Made by a program: the position numbers and the translations under genes. A stretch of DNA of 64,000 bases from Phlebotomus papatasi (taxonomy: Eukaryota > Arthropoda > Insecta > Diptera > Psychodidae). The stretch is from positions 992,001-1,056,000 of the forward strand of contig NC_077225.1 of assembly GCF_024763615.1 (NCBI RefSeq), written 5' to 3'. A model generated the notes under the pieces. The model had not been told where the DNA came from. It saw only the letters and a program-made list of their open reading frames with translations, and made no database searches. Shown piece after piece: positions 45,219 to 55,288 of this stretch. The first letter of the stretch is position 1; each line of letters begins with the position of its first letter.

Positions 45219-48117
45219 TGTTTGTTCATCGGTCCTCCGGGAAGGAAGGAGAGGGGGGATTGAGAGCAAGAAAAATATTGACCCTATCGAGTTTTTCATT
45301 GATGATGAAGTCAGCGAATCATATCCTGTTGGTAATTTATCTGATTTAATTTCATTAAGTAATTCTTTTTCCTCGTTAAATTCTATTAATCAATTTTCGT
45401 ATGATAGTGTTTCCCCTCAGGAGGCACTATATTGTGATTCTTTGGATTCTTATAATTTTCTTGATGGGTCCGATTTACCTTTGATTAACTTAGATGAGCC
45501 AAAACCCTTTTCGGATGAACCCTTAATAGATTTCTCTTCCGAGGATCTATCTCCTCAGCGCCCGCTTTCATCAGTTTACGTATGTGAGGTTAATGACACC
45601 TCTGTGGGTAAGGAATACAGAGGGGATCCTCGGCCTTATGCCACAGTGGAGATCTTTGGGAAGAAATTGGTGGGGTTATTGGATAGTGGAGCAACCCACA
45701 CTTGTATCGGCCCTATGGCTATAGATTTGTTTAAGGATACTCCCCTAATGAAGAGAAAAAGCTCATCTCGTGTGTTCATCCGTACGGCGGATGGACTCAT
45801 TCATGAATCCACAGAAGTTTTTGACATTCCTTTTCTCTGTAATAATGAGACTAATCTTTTATCCGTTCTTATAGTTGCAAATTTGTCTACCCCTTTAGTT
45901 CTTGGAGTGGATTTCTTTAAGAAATTCCGGCTGCATATTGCTCAACCTTCACCTCCGGATCTGTGTGAACTGGAAGCCGACGGGATGGTTCGTGGTTTAA
46001 CCCTAGGACAAAAATTGGAGGTAGATGCGGCCATCTTGGCACTTCCAGCAACTACCCCCGAGAGTTTTGGGTGCACCCCGTTAGTTACCCATCACATTGA
46101 CACAGGCGATCATTCTCCAGTTCATGAAAGATGCTACCCTATCCCAACTCATTTAATGAAAGCAGTTGACAAGGAGATTGACCGTTTGGTTCAGTTAGGT
46201 GTTCTCCGGGAATGTGAGCCTACTCCTTGGCTAAACCCGATCACGGTTAGCGTCAAGAAAACAGGTGCGATTCGATTATGTTTAGACGCGAGAAAGCTTA
46301 ATGCTATCACAACCAGAGACACCTTTCCACTTCCTCATATAGAATGCATTCTGTCTCAACTTTCGGCTACCACATATTTGTCATCCATTGACCTCTCTGA
46401 GGCCTTTTTCCAAATTCCCTTGGATGAGGAATCTCAACCCAAGACGGCCTTTGCCCTGCCCGGAAGGAAGCTCTATTGTTTCCAACGGACTCCTTTTGGG
46501 TTGGTAAATTCCCCTATGTCAATGGCAAGGTTAATGTCCCAGGTCCTCGGACATGATTTGGAGAACAATGTTTTCCACTATCTGGACGACATTCTTATTG
46601 TGACCCCCGACTTTGAATCCCATATACAAATGCTGAAGGAAGTGGCTAGTCGTTTAAGAAGAGCGAATCTCACTATAAATGTCGCTAAATCAAAATTTTG
46701 CTTTGAGAGCCTCACGTTTCTTGGTTTCACCCTGTCGTCTTCCGGGATTGCCACGAATGATGAAAAGGTTAAAGCCATTTTGGAGTTGCCCACACCTTCT
46801 TCCGTCAAGGCCCTCCGACAAACTGTAGGGATGTTTTCATGGTATCGGAAATTTATCCCGGATTTCGCTACGGTCGTTACTCCTCTAACCGATCTGCTAA
46901 AGGGTAACCCTACTTCTATTCAGTGGAATCCTCAGGCAGACCAGGCGTTCCAAACCCTTAAGTCTCTTCTGGTCTCCGCCCCTATCCTTGCAACACCAGA
47001 CTACACTAAGCCCTTTAAGGTTAAGACCGATGCCAGTGATTTTGGTTGCGGGGGGGTAATTGTCCAGGAGGTTGGGGGAGAGGAAAGAGTAATTGCGTAC
47101 ATGTCACGCAAATTCACCGCCTCTGAAAGAAATTACACCACAACTGAGAAGGAATTACTGGGTGTTCTTTATAGCATTGAAAAATTTAGGCACTTTCTCC
47201 TTGGTGCGAAATTTTATCTCGAAACTGATCACTCCGCCCTAATTTGGTTGCTGAAGTTGAAGGACGCGAAGGGTAGACTGACGCGGTGGATATTGCGATT
47301 GCAAGTCTTTGACTTTGAGGTCACACACCGTCCGGGACGCGAGAACGTCGTCCCGGATGCCTTGTCCCGATGTCTCAACGTCGATGCCCTCACTCATTTT
47401 ACGGACCCACAGTACCTTTCTCTTTACTCTGTAGTGGCCGATAATCCTCAAAAATATCCTCAATTTCGCACTGAAGACGGGAAATTATATAAGAATTGTC
47501 GGGTGAAGAATTCTTTTGGGGTGGTTGAGCACCGATGGAAACTGGTTGTTGGGAAATCCGATCGGGAGGAGTACTTGAAAAAATGTCACAATGAACCTTC
47601 GGCTGGACATTTGGGCTTCTTGAAAACCTACAACCGTCTTCGGGAGTTTTATTACTGGCCGAAGATGCGTAGCGACGTAAGGCGATGGATTAAGAAGTGC
47701 GAGGTATGCAAAACCTCAAAATCGCCCAATACCGCGTTGGCTCCTCCCATGGGAAAGTTTATTGAGGCTAAACGGCCTTGGCAAATGATTTGCTTGGATT
47801 ATGTAGGCCCTTTGGTTCGGTCTCGGCAAGGGTATACAGATCTTTTGGTGGTCCTTGATAGGTTCTCCAAATTTGTACTGCTTTTCCCTCTTAGGAATGC
47901 CAAAACGCCACTCCTAGTCCATACTTTATGTAAATCAGTGTTTCATGTATTCGGTGTCCCGGAAATCATTGTCTCAGATAACGGAGTTCAGTTCCAGTCC
48001 CATGCCTTTAAGGAAACCCTTGACCAATACGGGATCAAACATTTTAAAACTCCTTATTATCACCCCCGGGATAAATTCGGGGATATCTCAGGATATCCAT
48101 ATTTCGGTCGGATTTAA
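45139..48117 (+). CDS. pol: element B Pol: protease, RT, RNase H, truncated integrase
   Basis: One long open frame. The first ~10 codons overlap gag; the true entry is probably near the GGGGGGA at 45172. Aspartic protease: LLDSGATHTCIG with the DSG at about residues 182-184. RT: LNPITVSVKKTGAIRLCLDARKL is too long to quote further, then SSIDLSEAFFQIPLDEES, TPFGLVNSPMSMAR and YLDD at 481-484. RNase H: VKTDASDFGCGGVIV, TTEKELLGVLYSIEKF, ETDHSALIWLL and RPGRENVVPDALSRC. Integrase: zinc set (HNEPSAGHLGF, CEVCKTSK), core CLDYVGPL and SDNGVQF, then a deletion after YYHPR. The third catalytic acid (Glu) and the whole C-terminal domain, about 740 bp in A, are lost, and 15 unrelated residues follow. 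Confidence 0.9.
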   Translation: MGVGRKIRSGSGGRWFGAVRRTRAPSNVCSSVLREGRRGGIESKKNIDPIEFFIDDEVSESYPVGNLSDLISLSNSFSSLNSINQFSYDSVSPQEALYCDSLDSYNFLDGSDLPLINLDEPKPFSDEPLIDFSSEDLSPQRPLSSVYVCEVNDTSVGKEYRGDPRPYATVEIFGKKLVGLLDSGATHTCIGPMAIDLFKDTPLMKRKSSSRVFIRTADGLIHESTEVFDIPFLCNNETNLLSVLIVANLSTPLVLGVDFFKKFRLHIAQPSPPDLCELEADGMVRGLTLGQKLEVDAAILALPATTPESFGCTPLVTHHIDTGDHSPVHERCYPIPTHLMKAVDKEIDRLVQLGVLRECEPTPWLNPITVSVKKTGAIRLCLDARKLNAITTRDTFPLPHIECILSQLSATTYLSSIDLSEAFFQIPLDEESQPKTAFALPGRKLYCFQRTPFGLVNSPMSMARLMSQVLGHDLENNVFHYLDDILIVTPDFESHIQMLKEVASRLRRANLTINVAKSKFCFESLTFLGFTLSSSGIATNDEKVKAILELPTPSSVKALRQTVGMFSWYRKFIPDFATVVTPLTDLLKGNPTSIQWNPQADQAFQTLKSLLVSAPILATPDYTKPFKVKTDASDFGCGGVIVQEVGGEERVIAYMSRKFTASERNYTTTEKELLGVLYSIEKFRHFLLGAKFYLETDHSALIWLLKLKDAKGRLTRWILRLQVFDFEVTHRPGRENVVPDALSRCLNVDALTHFTDPQYLSLYSVVADNPQKYPQFRTEDGKLYKNCRVKNSFGVVEHRWKLVVGKSDREEYLKKCHNEPSAGHLGFLKTYNRLREFYYWPKMRSDVRRWIKKCEVCKTSKSPNTALAPPMGKFIEAKRPWQMICLDYVGPLVRSRQGYTDLLVVLDRFSKFVLLFPLRNAKTPLLVHTLCKSVFHVFGVPEIIVSDNGVQFQSHAFKETLDQYGIKHFKTPYYHPRDKFGDISGYPYFGRI

Positions 48118-50082
48118 ATCACTTTTGTAGGCGGCCGACTACTTAGTGATGTCGGTTAATTTATCGGAGGTTCGGATTATTTCCGATCCTAAATGCCTTT
48201 AGGTTTTATTCTTCCCCAGAACCATTAACTATTCCGCAAGGGAAGTGTTCTTGGGGAGAACTATTACCCGGGCTACTATATCCGGTTATCTTTTTAAGTC
48301 TATTTCGGAAATTAAGCTTATTCGGTTTTTCCCAGTCCTTTTCTTTAATCTAACATTATCCGGTGTAAGTCTCAAAATCATATTATTCGGTTGTGGAATT
48401 GAGATGATAACGGAATTCGGGGTCTTTGCTGTTGGCTTTGGCATTCGGGTATATAAGCATGCCGGCCGGATGAATAATTTTGCTTGAGACATATGAAAGA
48501 TGAAAAGTTTTCCGGACGGTCCTTGAGGCGACGCTGGATGGGTGCCGAGGGTTGCATACAGTGCCCCGATGAATCGGTGTTCATTCCGATGTGCGGAGGG
48601 GTCCATGTAGCTCCCACAAGAAATTAAAAATCCCGGTTATTCCACTTTCCACCCTCTGGTCTTATATCTGGGGAGGGAGGATCCGACCGCTCTGGCATTC
48701 CGGCCATTGCCTTTCTTAAGGCAACCTTCAGGTAGAGGTGCACCGTCCTTCCCGAGATGTCCACACAAGCAGAAACTTTGGATAACGCCTCAAAATCTGA
48801 CAGCATCAAAAGTTAAAATCACCGCTCAGCAAAAAGTCTTGATTATGAGGACATCTGAACAGGGCCTCATGGTCCCAAATGCGGTCATGTTGTCAAAGCA
48901 GCCCTTAACACATACTGTGGAGGTTGTTCCAGGACATCTGTAGGACAGGAAAAATCCGTTTGTCGATGTGGCGGTCCTAGTCCGGAAGGTAAATCGGAGA
49001 ATCCACTTGTCGATGTGGTGGTCCTGACACTGGTGCAGTAACGAGCAGGTCTCAACACGTCAAAACCGTTCCAGCAAACCGATATTTTTGTATCGAAGCA
49101 ATCTACCGGATCAGTCAAACCAAACTCATCGGAATCCGGAACTTATCGGAGCTGATCTGTATAATAGAGCGAACTCAAAGCTCAGAAGCTGTAGTTCCAA
49201 CCAGCTGGCTGGAGAATTGGAGAGACGCGCCTAACACAAAACCGGCAGATTAAGGAGTGAAGGTACCGTGGTTGGGTGTCTGGGGGCGAGGGGATGCCGT
49301 CCGTTGGATTGGGGCTGGAAATGGAGAGTGGATGACAGTCCCTAAAAAATGTTTTTTTTTTGTATTGGTTCCCTCCTTATACCGGTGTGTATTCTTCCTC
49401 GAGGGGACTTGTGGAGCTGAGTATGGGTTCAGTGGACTCCTTTAAGGCGGTTTCGGAAACTTATAAAATATAATAACTTTTATCCGATTATGGCAAAGTC
49501 CTTCCGAATTTTCCTGTCGGTTTTCTTTTCCTCACTTTTGCCTGGGCTTCGGAGTGTCCCAGCGCAGCGGAGTGACGTGGGGGGAAGTTGAAGATGAATG
49601 CATTGATTAATTTGTCATGAGATTTTGAGCATCTGAGGGATCTTTAGGTGCGCTTTGAAAGAGAACTTCAGTTCTAAAGCTTCCTTAAGTGACCTGATGT
49701 CCTTGAATCCTCTATCTTGCCTCTTCGAAGATTCTCCAGTGGAGACTTAGAATTATTCTGTTGAAGGGTTGGAGGAGGAAGTCTTTTCCGATTTACGATT
49801 CCTAGTAAAATTTTACTCTTTTCTTTTAAATGTACCTTTTCGGATGTAACTGGACCAAATTTTTCTCGTATTTTTCTGGTTATTCTTTGGCAAACGAACC
49901 TTGTGCTAAATTGGACATTCCCAGATGGTCTCCTTGATTATTAATCCCTTTGAAATTTATTTTGTACCAAGCTTTATCATTATTAGTTCTTGAGCTAGCC
50001 TTTCAGAACCACTTTGTAAAACTTTCTTTCTCTCCCAACTTAAAGCATTTTTTTTCTTTTTCTCTTTTTTCTTGTTTTTCCC
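48118..50082 (+). other. element B 3' noncoding region
   Basis: About 2 kb without a convincing gene, colinear in islands with the tail of A (see 39497-41665). It contains repeats of GTCGATGTGGCGGTCC/GTCGATGTGGTGGTCC near 48962 and 49008. A T-rich stretch precedes the purine tract. Confidence 0.6.
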
Positions 50083-50095
50083 AAGAAGGAGGAGA
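50083..50095 (+). other. element B polypurine tract
   Basis: AAGAAGGAGGAGA immediately before the 3' LTR. Confidence 0.75.
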
Positions 50096-51115
50096 TATAA
50101 CATGCGTTTGTCGTTTTTTTTTTTTCAAAAATGTGTGAAGTAGTTCAGCCGGGTTGGGGAGAGTCGGAGCTTTCCGGAATTCTATGTTTTGTGTTTGTCT
50201 TTGTGTATGTGTGAGGAGTCGGGATGTGCAGTTATTGGGTGATAAAATGGTCAGTTCTGGCCGATTGTGGACAGTCTTGGTGTGGTGCCCAATCAAGCAC
50301 GTATTAAAATTCTATTTGATTCCCTATCTAGGGGAGAAGAAAAGTGAGTGGTGAAAAGTGGAAGAGGAGTGCTTTGCGGCCTGATAGAAATTTCTCCGGC
50401 TCTAGAGGTCCTACCTTGTTTCTCACGGAGGGAAATTGCATCTTGGGGGCACGGGCAACCCTGAGAGAAAGAAGAGAAGCGCTGCTACCACTGATAACCC
50501 CATTTACCACCGGAAGAAAAGAGGATCCACACCTGATTCATTACCGTATCACCGGATCTACTAGATCATCTCTCTGAGGTGTCTTTGGGAGACTCTGTGG
50601 AGGAACATTTCGGGTATTCAGCGCGGGAGGAGAGGGCACAAGACCCTTTTGACTGGAGCTTAGAAACCTGACGGGAGATATCTTCGGGAATGCTGTCGGA
50701 TGGTGAGGTAGTCTCCGGATTACTACCAGACAACCAATCTCCTGCTTGAAGTGAATGAACCCTCCTGGATTGTCTACCAGATTCCTACTTGCATCATTGA
50801 TCCATAGGAAACCATAAGTAGAACCCCCCAAATTGCATGTTAACCCCACTAATCAGTGAATTAAATTCAGACTTTTTATATGGGCCAAATTCTCCTAGTC
50901 ATTATTATTGAATTCCTTTGGGGCTGAAAGGGGTCTTTCTAAGCATAAAAGAGACAACAAGTGAAGGGAATTTGGGAAAGATTGAACTACAGAATTGAGA
51001 GACTTATGTATGAGAGGGACAGGTAAGGTCGGGTGGAAGGGAATATTCTGGAATTTCGGCGGAAAATCGTTCTGAAAAATCAGCAAATTCATCCGGAACA
51101 AATATACTTCTTATA
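50096..51115 (+). repeat. element B 3' LTR (1020 bp)
   Basis: Same ends as the 5' LTR. Differences seen by eye: one extra T in the T-run near 50110, A for G near 50145, G for A near 50339, A for C near 50749. Confidence 0.92.
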
Positions 51116-51119
51116 GGTG

Positions 51120-51693
51120 ATCTCCTTTATACACGGCCTGTCAGAGATATCTCCTTCCCACTGAAAGAAGTTAATCTCCTGGTTCTACAGCACCGAGAGG
51201 TCCCCATTCGGTGTAAAATACTATCTACACTTGAGGACACAGAATATCCTGAACATCTTTACAACTCTCCTCATCAAACACCCAGCTTCGCATCAGAGTT
51301 GGAACACCCATAGCTTCAGAGGGGATGAAGTGAATAGTGTCGGAGATTGGGGACCCTTAACCCAAGGAAACCTTAAGTAGACATTTATATGTGTATTGCA
51401 TGTGATTAATAGTATTATAATATGGTTCAATTTTATAAGGGCCAAAAATAAGATCTTCCCCATTAAACACTCCAATTCTTTTTCTTCTTAAATCGATTGA
51501 TTCTACTAAAGGGAGTTGAGGGGGTAAAATCTAAGTTTGTCTCTGCAATTCTCGAGGGGAATAAAGTGATACGTCACAGGTAAGGTCGGGTGGAGGGGAA
51601 AGAGAAGTCGGAGGTGAAATCTGAAGGGAGTTTTGGTGGAAAGGAATTCGGAAAAATCAGCAAATTCTTCAAAAAGAGACTTTAACCCTTATA
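51120..51693 (+). repeat. element A 3' LTR, second part
   Basis: Continues the LTR after element B (ATCTCCTTTATACACGG onward) and ends CCCTTATA. It matches 34342-34915 with a handful of substitutions. It is followed by CACT, the target duplication of A. Confidence 0.88.
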
Positions 51694-51697
51694 CACT

Positions 51698-52215
51698 CTC
51701 AAACCAACGGCACAATTCATTCCACCACACTTTTTTTCACTCTTCGCTGTGCTTTAGCGAAAGAGGAATTTCATGTTTTATGCTCGAGAAACACTCGCGA
51801 GGGCAGACAATCGCTCACCAAAGGTGCGCCGCGATAGTGCAAAGACACTCACACACAGCTCTCACCAGAAGCTCGCGAAAAACCCGCGACAAATCACAAA
51901 TTTTCACAGAGAGCACATTTACACGTCACAATCCAGCAACTCCCAAAACAGTTCTCTTTCTAGTTGGTAGGTAAGTCAAAAGACAGTAATTTTCGTCTCG
52001 TGAAAGGTGTTTGTGTGTATTGCAGTGATTACTTTTTTCACAATTTCACTTAATGTGGGCCGAAGCTGCTTCACACAAACAAGCACTATCACGAAATTAG
52101 TGATAAATCTGCGTTTCACAGTAGAATTGGGGTGCAGATTTTTCTGAGAGTTCATTTTCTCAGTCCCCATTAATTCCTCCGATGCTACGTGTTCATCGAG
52201 GCACCAAAACCAACA
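51698..52215. other. flank right of element A; no firm feature
   Basis: Less AT-rich sequence with no known transposon motif. It could be upstream region of the candidate gene that follows. A GTAAGT at 51971 could be a splice donor, but nothing supports an exon. Confidence 0.4.
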
Positions 52216-52592
52216 ATGGCGGAGGATCCCGTAATATACCTCCTAGACAAGTTGAACGAAATAGAAATAGCAGACGTGAGGAATTTCCAGAGTCAGAATC
52301 ACAACCCCAAAGGAAAAGCCGTCAATATCACAAAATGAAAGTAAGTCTAAGTGTACTCTTTTCTTAGATTATTTTTCAATTTTTTTTTTAAATTTATGCA
52401 TATAATATCGCGAAACAAGTTGGAAAGCATGCCAAGGAAATGTACAAGGAGAAAAGTAAGGCCGTAAAGTGCTTCAAAGCGGCTCAAAAAAAGTCAAAGA
52501 TACGGAAAAAAGGATTCAAAAAATGAATGAATTAAAACACGCTGAAGAGATGGAAATACTAGGAATACTGAAAGATCCGGTTTAAGATTTAA
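52216..52592 (+). pseudogene. unrecognised small gene-like segment
   Basis: An ATG at 52216 in a strong context (CCAACAATGG) opens a 40-codon frame, MAEDPVIYLLDKLNEIEIAD..., that ends in TGA at 52336 beside AAAGTAAGT, a good splice donor. After an AT-rich 80-bp gap comes Lys-rich reading (HAKEMYKEKSKAVKCF; then, in another frame after an A run, RIQKMNELKHAEEMEILGI) ending KDPV-stop near 52584. AATAAA follows at 52675-52680. This could be a two-exon host gene, an exon pair of a degraded gene, or a gene remnant with an A-run frameshift. I do not recognise the product. A longer competing frame from 52182 (61 codons) is less convincing. Confidence 0.3.
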
Positions 52593-52863
52593 TATAAAGT
52601 GATTGAAATTTCTGTTTAAAGTAAATATGAATTTGGTTTCTTACATGATATAAGTTCACATGTACTGAATTACAAATAAAGAGTTAAGCTTGTTGAAGTC
52701 TAAATGCACTTCTTGCTTACCCTTATTGGCCATATTCCTATTTTTCGAAATTTTCAACCTGAATTTCAAAAAAAAAAACCTGAAAGTAGAATTCAAAATG
52801 TAGTGAACGACTTGGCGGATTTGGGATAAAGCATTTTTTTCGTTATTGAAAGAGGCTGTTTTT

Positions 52864-52892
52864 AACTGCTCGAACTCCAAGAGAAAGCAGTT
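52864..52892 (-). repeat. terminal hairpin of a stray satellite-family copy
   Basis: Reverse-oriented copy of the 29-bp hairpin found at 5884 and 22975 (arms AACTGCT and AGCAGTT). On the minus strand it again lies downstream of the repeat unit. Confidence 0.78.
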
Positions 52893-53179
52893 TTAACAAT
52901 CGTGTGCTTTTCAACTTCTCTCTATCCTGGCTGCAAAATGGTAAGAGATATTGACTTCCTGTCTTCGGTGACCCCCCACAAGTCAACATTTTCTATCCAG
53001 TTAACTTACACAAAGTACCCCCTACCCCTTCTATCTCCTCCAAAAACATGTTGTTTTTTTGACTTTGCAAAAAAATTGGCCTTGACGATTTCCTTCATTT
53101 ATGAATATGTTTTGGAGGTAGTCCAGCTGAACTTTTCGTTCTTAGACACCTATGACCGAAAAATTCGCCATCTTAAATT
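52893..53179 (-). repeat. 462-bp satellite family, stray copy, part 1
   Basis: Minus-strand match to about 300 bp of the satellite monomer (GGTAAGAGATATTGACTTCC, TGTCTTCGGTGACC, GGAGGTAGTCCAGCTGAAC and TTCGCCATCTT on the plus strand). It is diverged and its right end is cut by the foldback element at 53180. Confidence 0.82.
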
Positions 53180-55151
53180 CACTATGCAACAAATTGACAA
53201 CTTTTTTCTGTCTCAGAGGTCTCACATGGTACGTTTGATAGAGTCGAGTCTCCTGATTAAGAATATGGTTTTGGTTTTGCTCAATCACGTCACAATTTTT
53301 TTTTTATTAATATTTTTATATTTTTTCTGCTTTGCCTTACATTATCCTTTATATCACAGGTTCTAGCGAACAGAATTTAAAAAGTGTGGGTCCATTGGAA
53401 AGGTCATTAATTGTGCTTCAATTTTGAACATTACAAAAAACTTTGTAAAACCACTCCTTCAGGGTGTAAAACTGGAGTTTCTCTAAGAATTACCGAAAAA
53501 ATGGTCTTAAAGTGAGGTTTTAAAAATTTGTATAAAATAAACTAAACAAAATATTAAAAATTCACTGACACCAGGCGATAGGCAACACTCAGGACTACAA
53601 TCTTGTTCATAGAAGACATCGCGCTCCGATCACTCTAAATGCCTCATTTGTTGGTTTTTGTCATTTTCCGAAAATATGAAATACCTATTTTAGAGCAAAT
53701 TCCCTAAAGATAACTGAGAAAATATCTTTTAAAACTTACGTGAAACATACCTAAATGTTGAGATTCTTCTTTAAATTGATCGGGGGACCATCAACATAAT
53801 TTTCATTTACATCCCGAATCAACCCTCAATACGAAGCTCTCAGTTTACCTTTCAAGAATACAATTTTTGTTTCTATTTATTTCTATCCATCCATCTAATA
53901 CTATTTCTAGTAGTGGTTAATTTTAAGTGAAAGTACGATGTAAAATCATTGAAATATGTTCGCGAAATGTCCGCTGATACTTTTTCTACTTATCATAAAA
54001 GAGCATCCCAAAAGGAGTTTAGGGGCTTCTTCTTGCGGCTGAATGTTGATTGGGGATGGAAATGAAAATTATTTTGATAGTCCTCCGGTCGATTTAAAGA
54101 ACAATCTCAACATTTAGGTATGTTTAACGCAAGAGATAAGATTTTGCCAGGGGTCAGTTCTCCATTTCGGATATTCCGATGCATCCAGGCCACCAATTGG
54201 GCCCCATATGCTTCCCCACTCCTATTCTATCTTATCCCCCGATACGGGTAGCCGCTCTATATCACAGCTCTGTGAGCAATCAGTGCCGTTACTATATCAC
54301 AGCATCCCTTCTCGGTGTGTGTTTGGGATCAGTGACAACGAATATTTGTATCGACTGAAGTACCGCTTTCATGTCGAAACTCGTTCTCGTACCAGCCTCT
54401 ATTGTTTAGGCGGTTCACTTTTTTTGCCAATATGCACCATTGACATTACTATTCATTCATTCACTGGACGAATTCAAAGCCGATATGGCATGAGAAATCT
54501 TTTTCTGCTGCTGCTCAGCTTTGAACCCCAGACCTCGTAGTCATAGAGCTACTACTCTATCCACTGACCCACTCGAGGCCCCTCAACATTTAGGTATGTT
54601 TAACGTAAGTTTTAAAAGATATTTTCTCAGTTATCTTTAGGGAATTTGCTCTAAAATAGGTATTTCATATTTTTGGAAAATGACAAAAACCAACAAATGA
54701 GGCATTTAGAGTGATCGGAGCGCGATGTCTTCTCTGAACAAAATTGTAGTCCTAAGTGGTGCCTATCGTCTGGTGTCAATGGATTTTTAATATTTTGTTT
54801 AGTTTATTTTATACAATTTTTTACAACCTCACTCAAAGACCATTTTTTGGCAGTTTTTAGAGAAACTCCAATTTTACACCCTGAAGGAGTGGTTTTACAA
54901 AGTTTTTTGTAATGTTCAAAATTGAAGCACAATTAATGACCTTTCCAACGGACCCACACTTTTTAAATTCTGTTCCCTAGAACCTGTGATATAAAGGATA
55001 ATGTAAGGCAAAGCAGAAAAAATATAAAAATATTAATAAAAAAAATTGTGACGTGATTGTGCAAAACCAAAACCATATTCTTAATCAGGAGACACGACTC
55101 TATCAAAAGTACCGAGTGAGACCTCTGAGACAAAAACCGTGTTGCATAGTG
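53180..55151. mobile_element. foldback (long-TIR) DNA transposon, non-autonomous, CACTA-type ends
   Basis: Starts CACTATGCAACA and ends TGTTGCATAGTG. Long inverted arms run from 53180 to about 53830 and from about 54043 to 55151; for example CTCCTTCAGGGTGTAAAACT at about 53455 pairs with its inverse at about 54877. A 210-bp spacer lies between. It encodes nothing. The host satellite reads CTTAAA-TT-ATTCAAGG across the site, with TT present on both sides (53178-53179 and 55152-55153), so the target duplication is 2 bp. Ends beginning CACTA suggest the CMC (CACTA/Mirage/Chapaev) group, but without a transposase this is only a suggestion. The right arm carries a SINE. Confidence 0.8.
54130..54582 (-). 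mobile_element. tRNA-derived SINE (453 bp)
   Basis: Bounded by a perfect 23-bp direct repeat (54107-54129 and 54583-54605, TCAACATTTAGGTATG...), the target duplication. On the minus strand it begins GGGGCCTCGAGTGGG. It has a Pol III A box-like GGGTCAGTGG (about 54561-54570) and a B box-like GGTTCAAAGC (54518-54527), at tRNA-like spacing and with a tRNA-like CTCTATGACTACGAGG between them. The remaining ~390 bp is an unrelated body with no poly(A) tail. The LINE partner is unknown. Confidence 0.78.
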
Positions 55152-55288
55152 TTATTCAAGGTCTAAGGTCAACCAATCTGGAGGGCCTAATTTTTAACAG
55201 ATTTGGACAAACTTGGACATTTTTGAAAGATCTTTTAATTCTGAACACGACTGCATCGGGCACAATCGGTGATGGATAGGGAAAGTAA
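55152..55288 (-). repeat. 462-bp satellite family, stray copy, part 2
   Basis: Continues part 1 after the foldback element: TTCAAGGTCTAAGGTCAACC, GGAGGGCCTAATTTTTAACAG, GACTGCATCGGGCACAATC. It ends GGGAAAGTAA, where the LINE begins. Confidence 0.82.

Larger units (their letters stand above)
42166..51115 (+). mobile_element. Ty3/gypsy element B, nested in the 3' LTR of A
   Basis: 8950 bp. LTRs of 1019 and 1020 bp differ at only about three bases plus one T-run length (about 99.7% identity). Flanking GGTG at 42162-42165 and 51116-51119 is the 4-bp target duplication. Order: LTR, primer site, leader, gag, pol, ~2-kb noncoding tail, purine tract, LTR. Related to A in proteins (about 70% in Gag) but with an unrelated LTR sequence, so a different family. 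It is defective: a 22-bp deletion in the gag end and loss of the integrase C-terminal half. Confidence 0.92.
33869..51693 (+). mobile_element. Ty3/gypsy element A, with element B nested in its 3' LTR
   Basis: Limits: 5' LTR starts at 33869 (TATAACG) and 3' LTR ends at 51693 (CCCTTATA). Flanking CACT at 33865-33868 and 51694-51697 is the 4-bp target duplication. Taking out B (42166-51115) and one GGTG, A is about 8.87 kb: LTR, tRNA-Lys-type primer site, leader, gag, pol, 2.1-kb noncoding tail, purine tract, LTR. The two LTRs differ by about nine substitutions plus small indels (including a 17-bp duplication near the start of the 3' LTR), so about 99% identity. It is defective: protease and the first part of RT are deleted and pol has frame breaks. 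Confidence 0.9.

Noticed and set aside
53180..53191. Transib assignment from the CACTATG start
   Set aside because: Transib copies have 5-bp target duplications; here the pre-insertion site supports 2 bp (TT).
54208..54540. 110-codon plus-strand ORF inside the foldback element as a possible transposase
   Set aside because: It lies entirely within the SINE, on the strand opposite to its tRNA-like head, and has no transposase motif.
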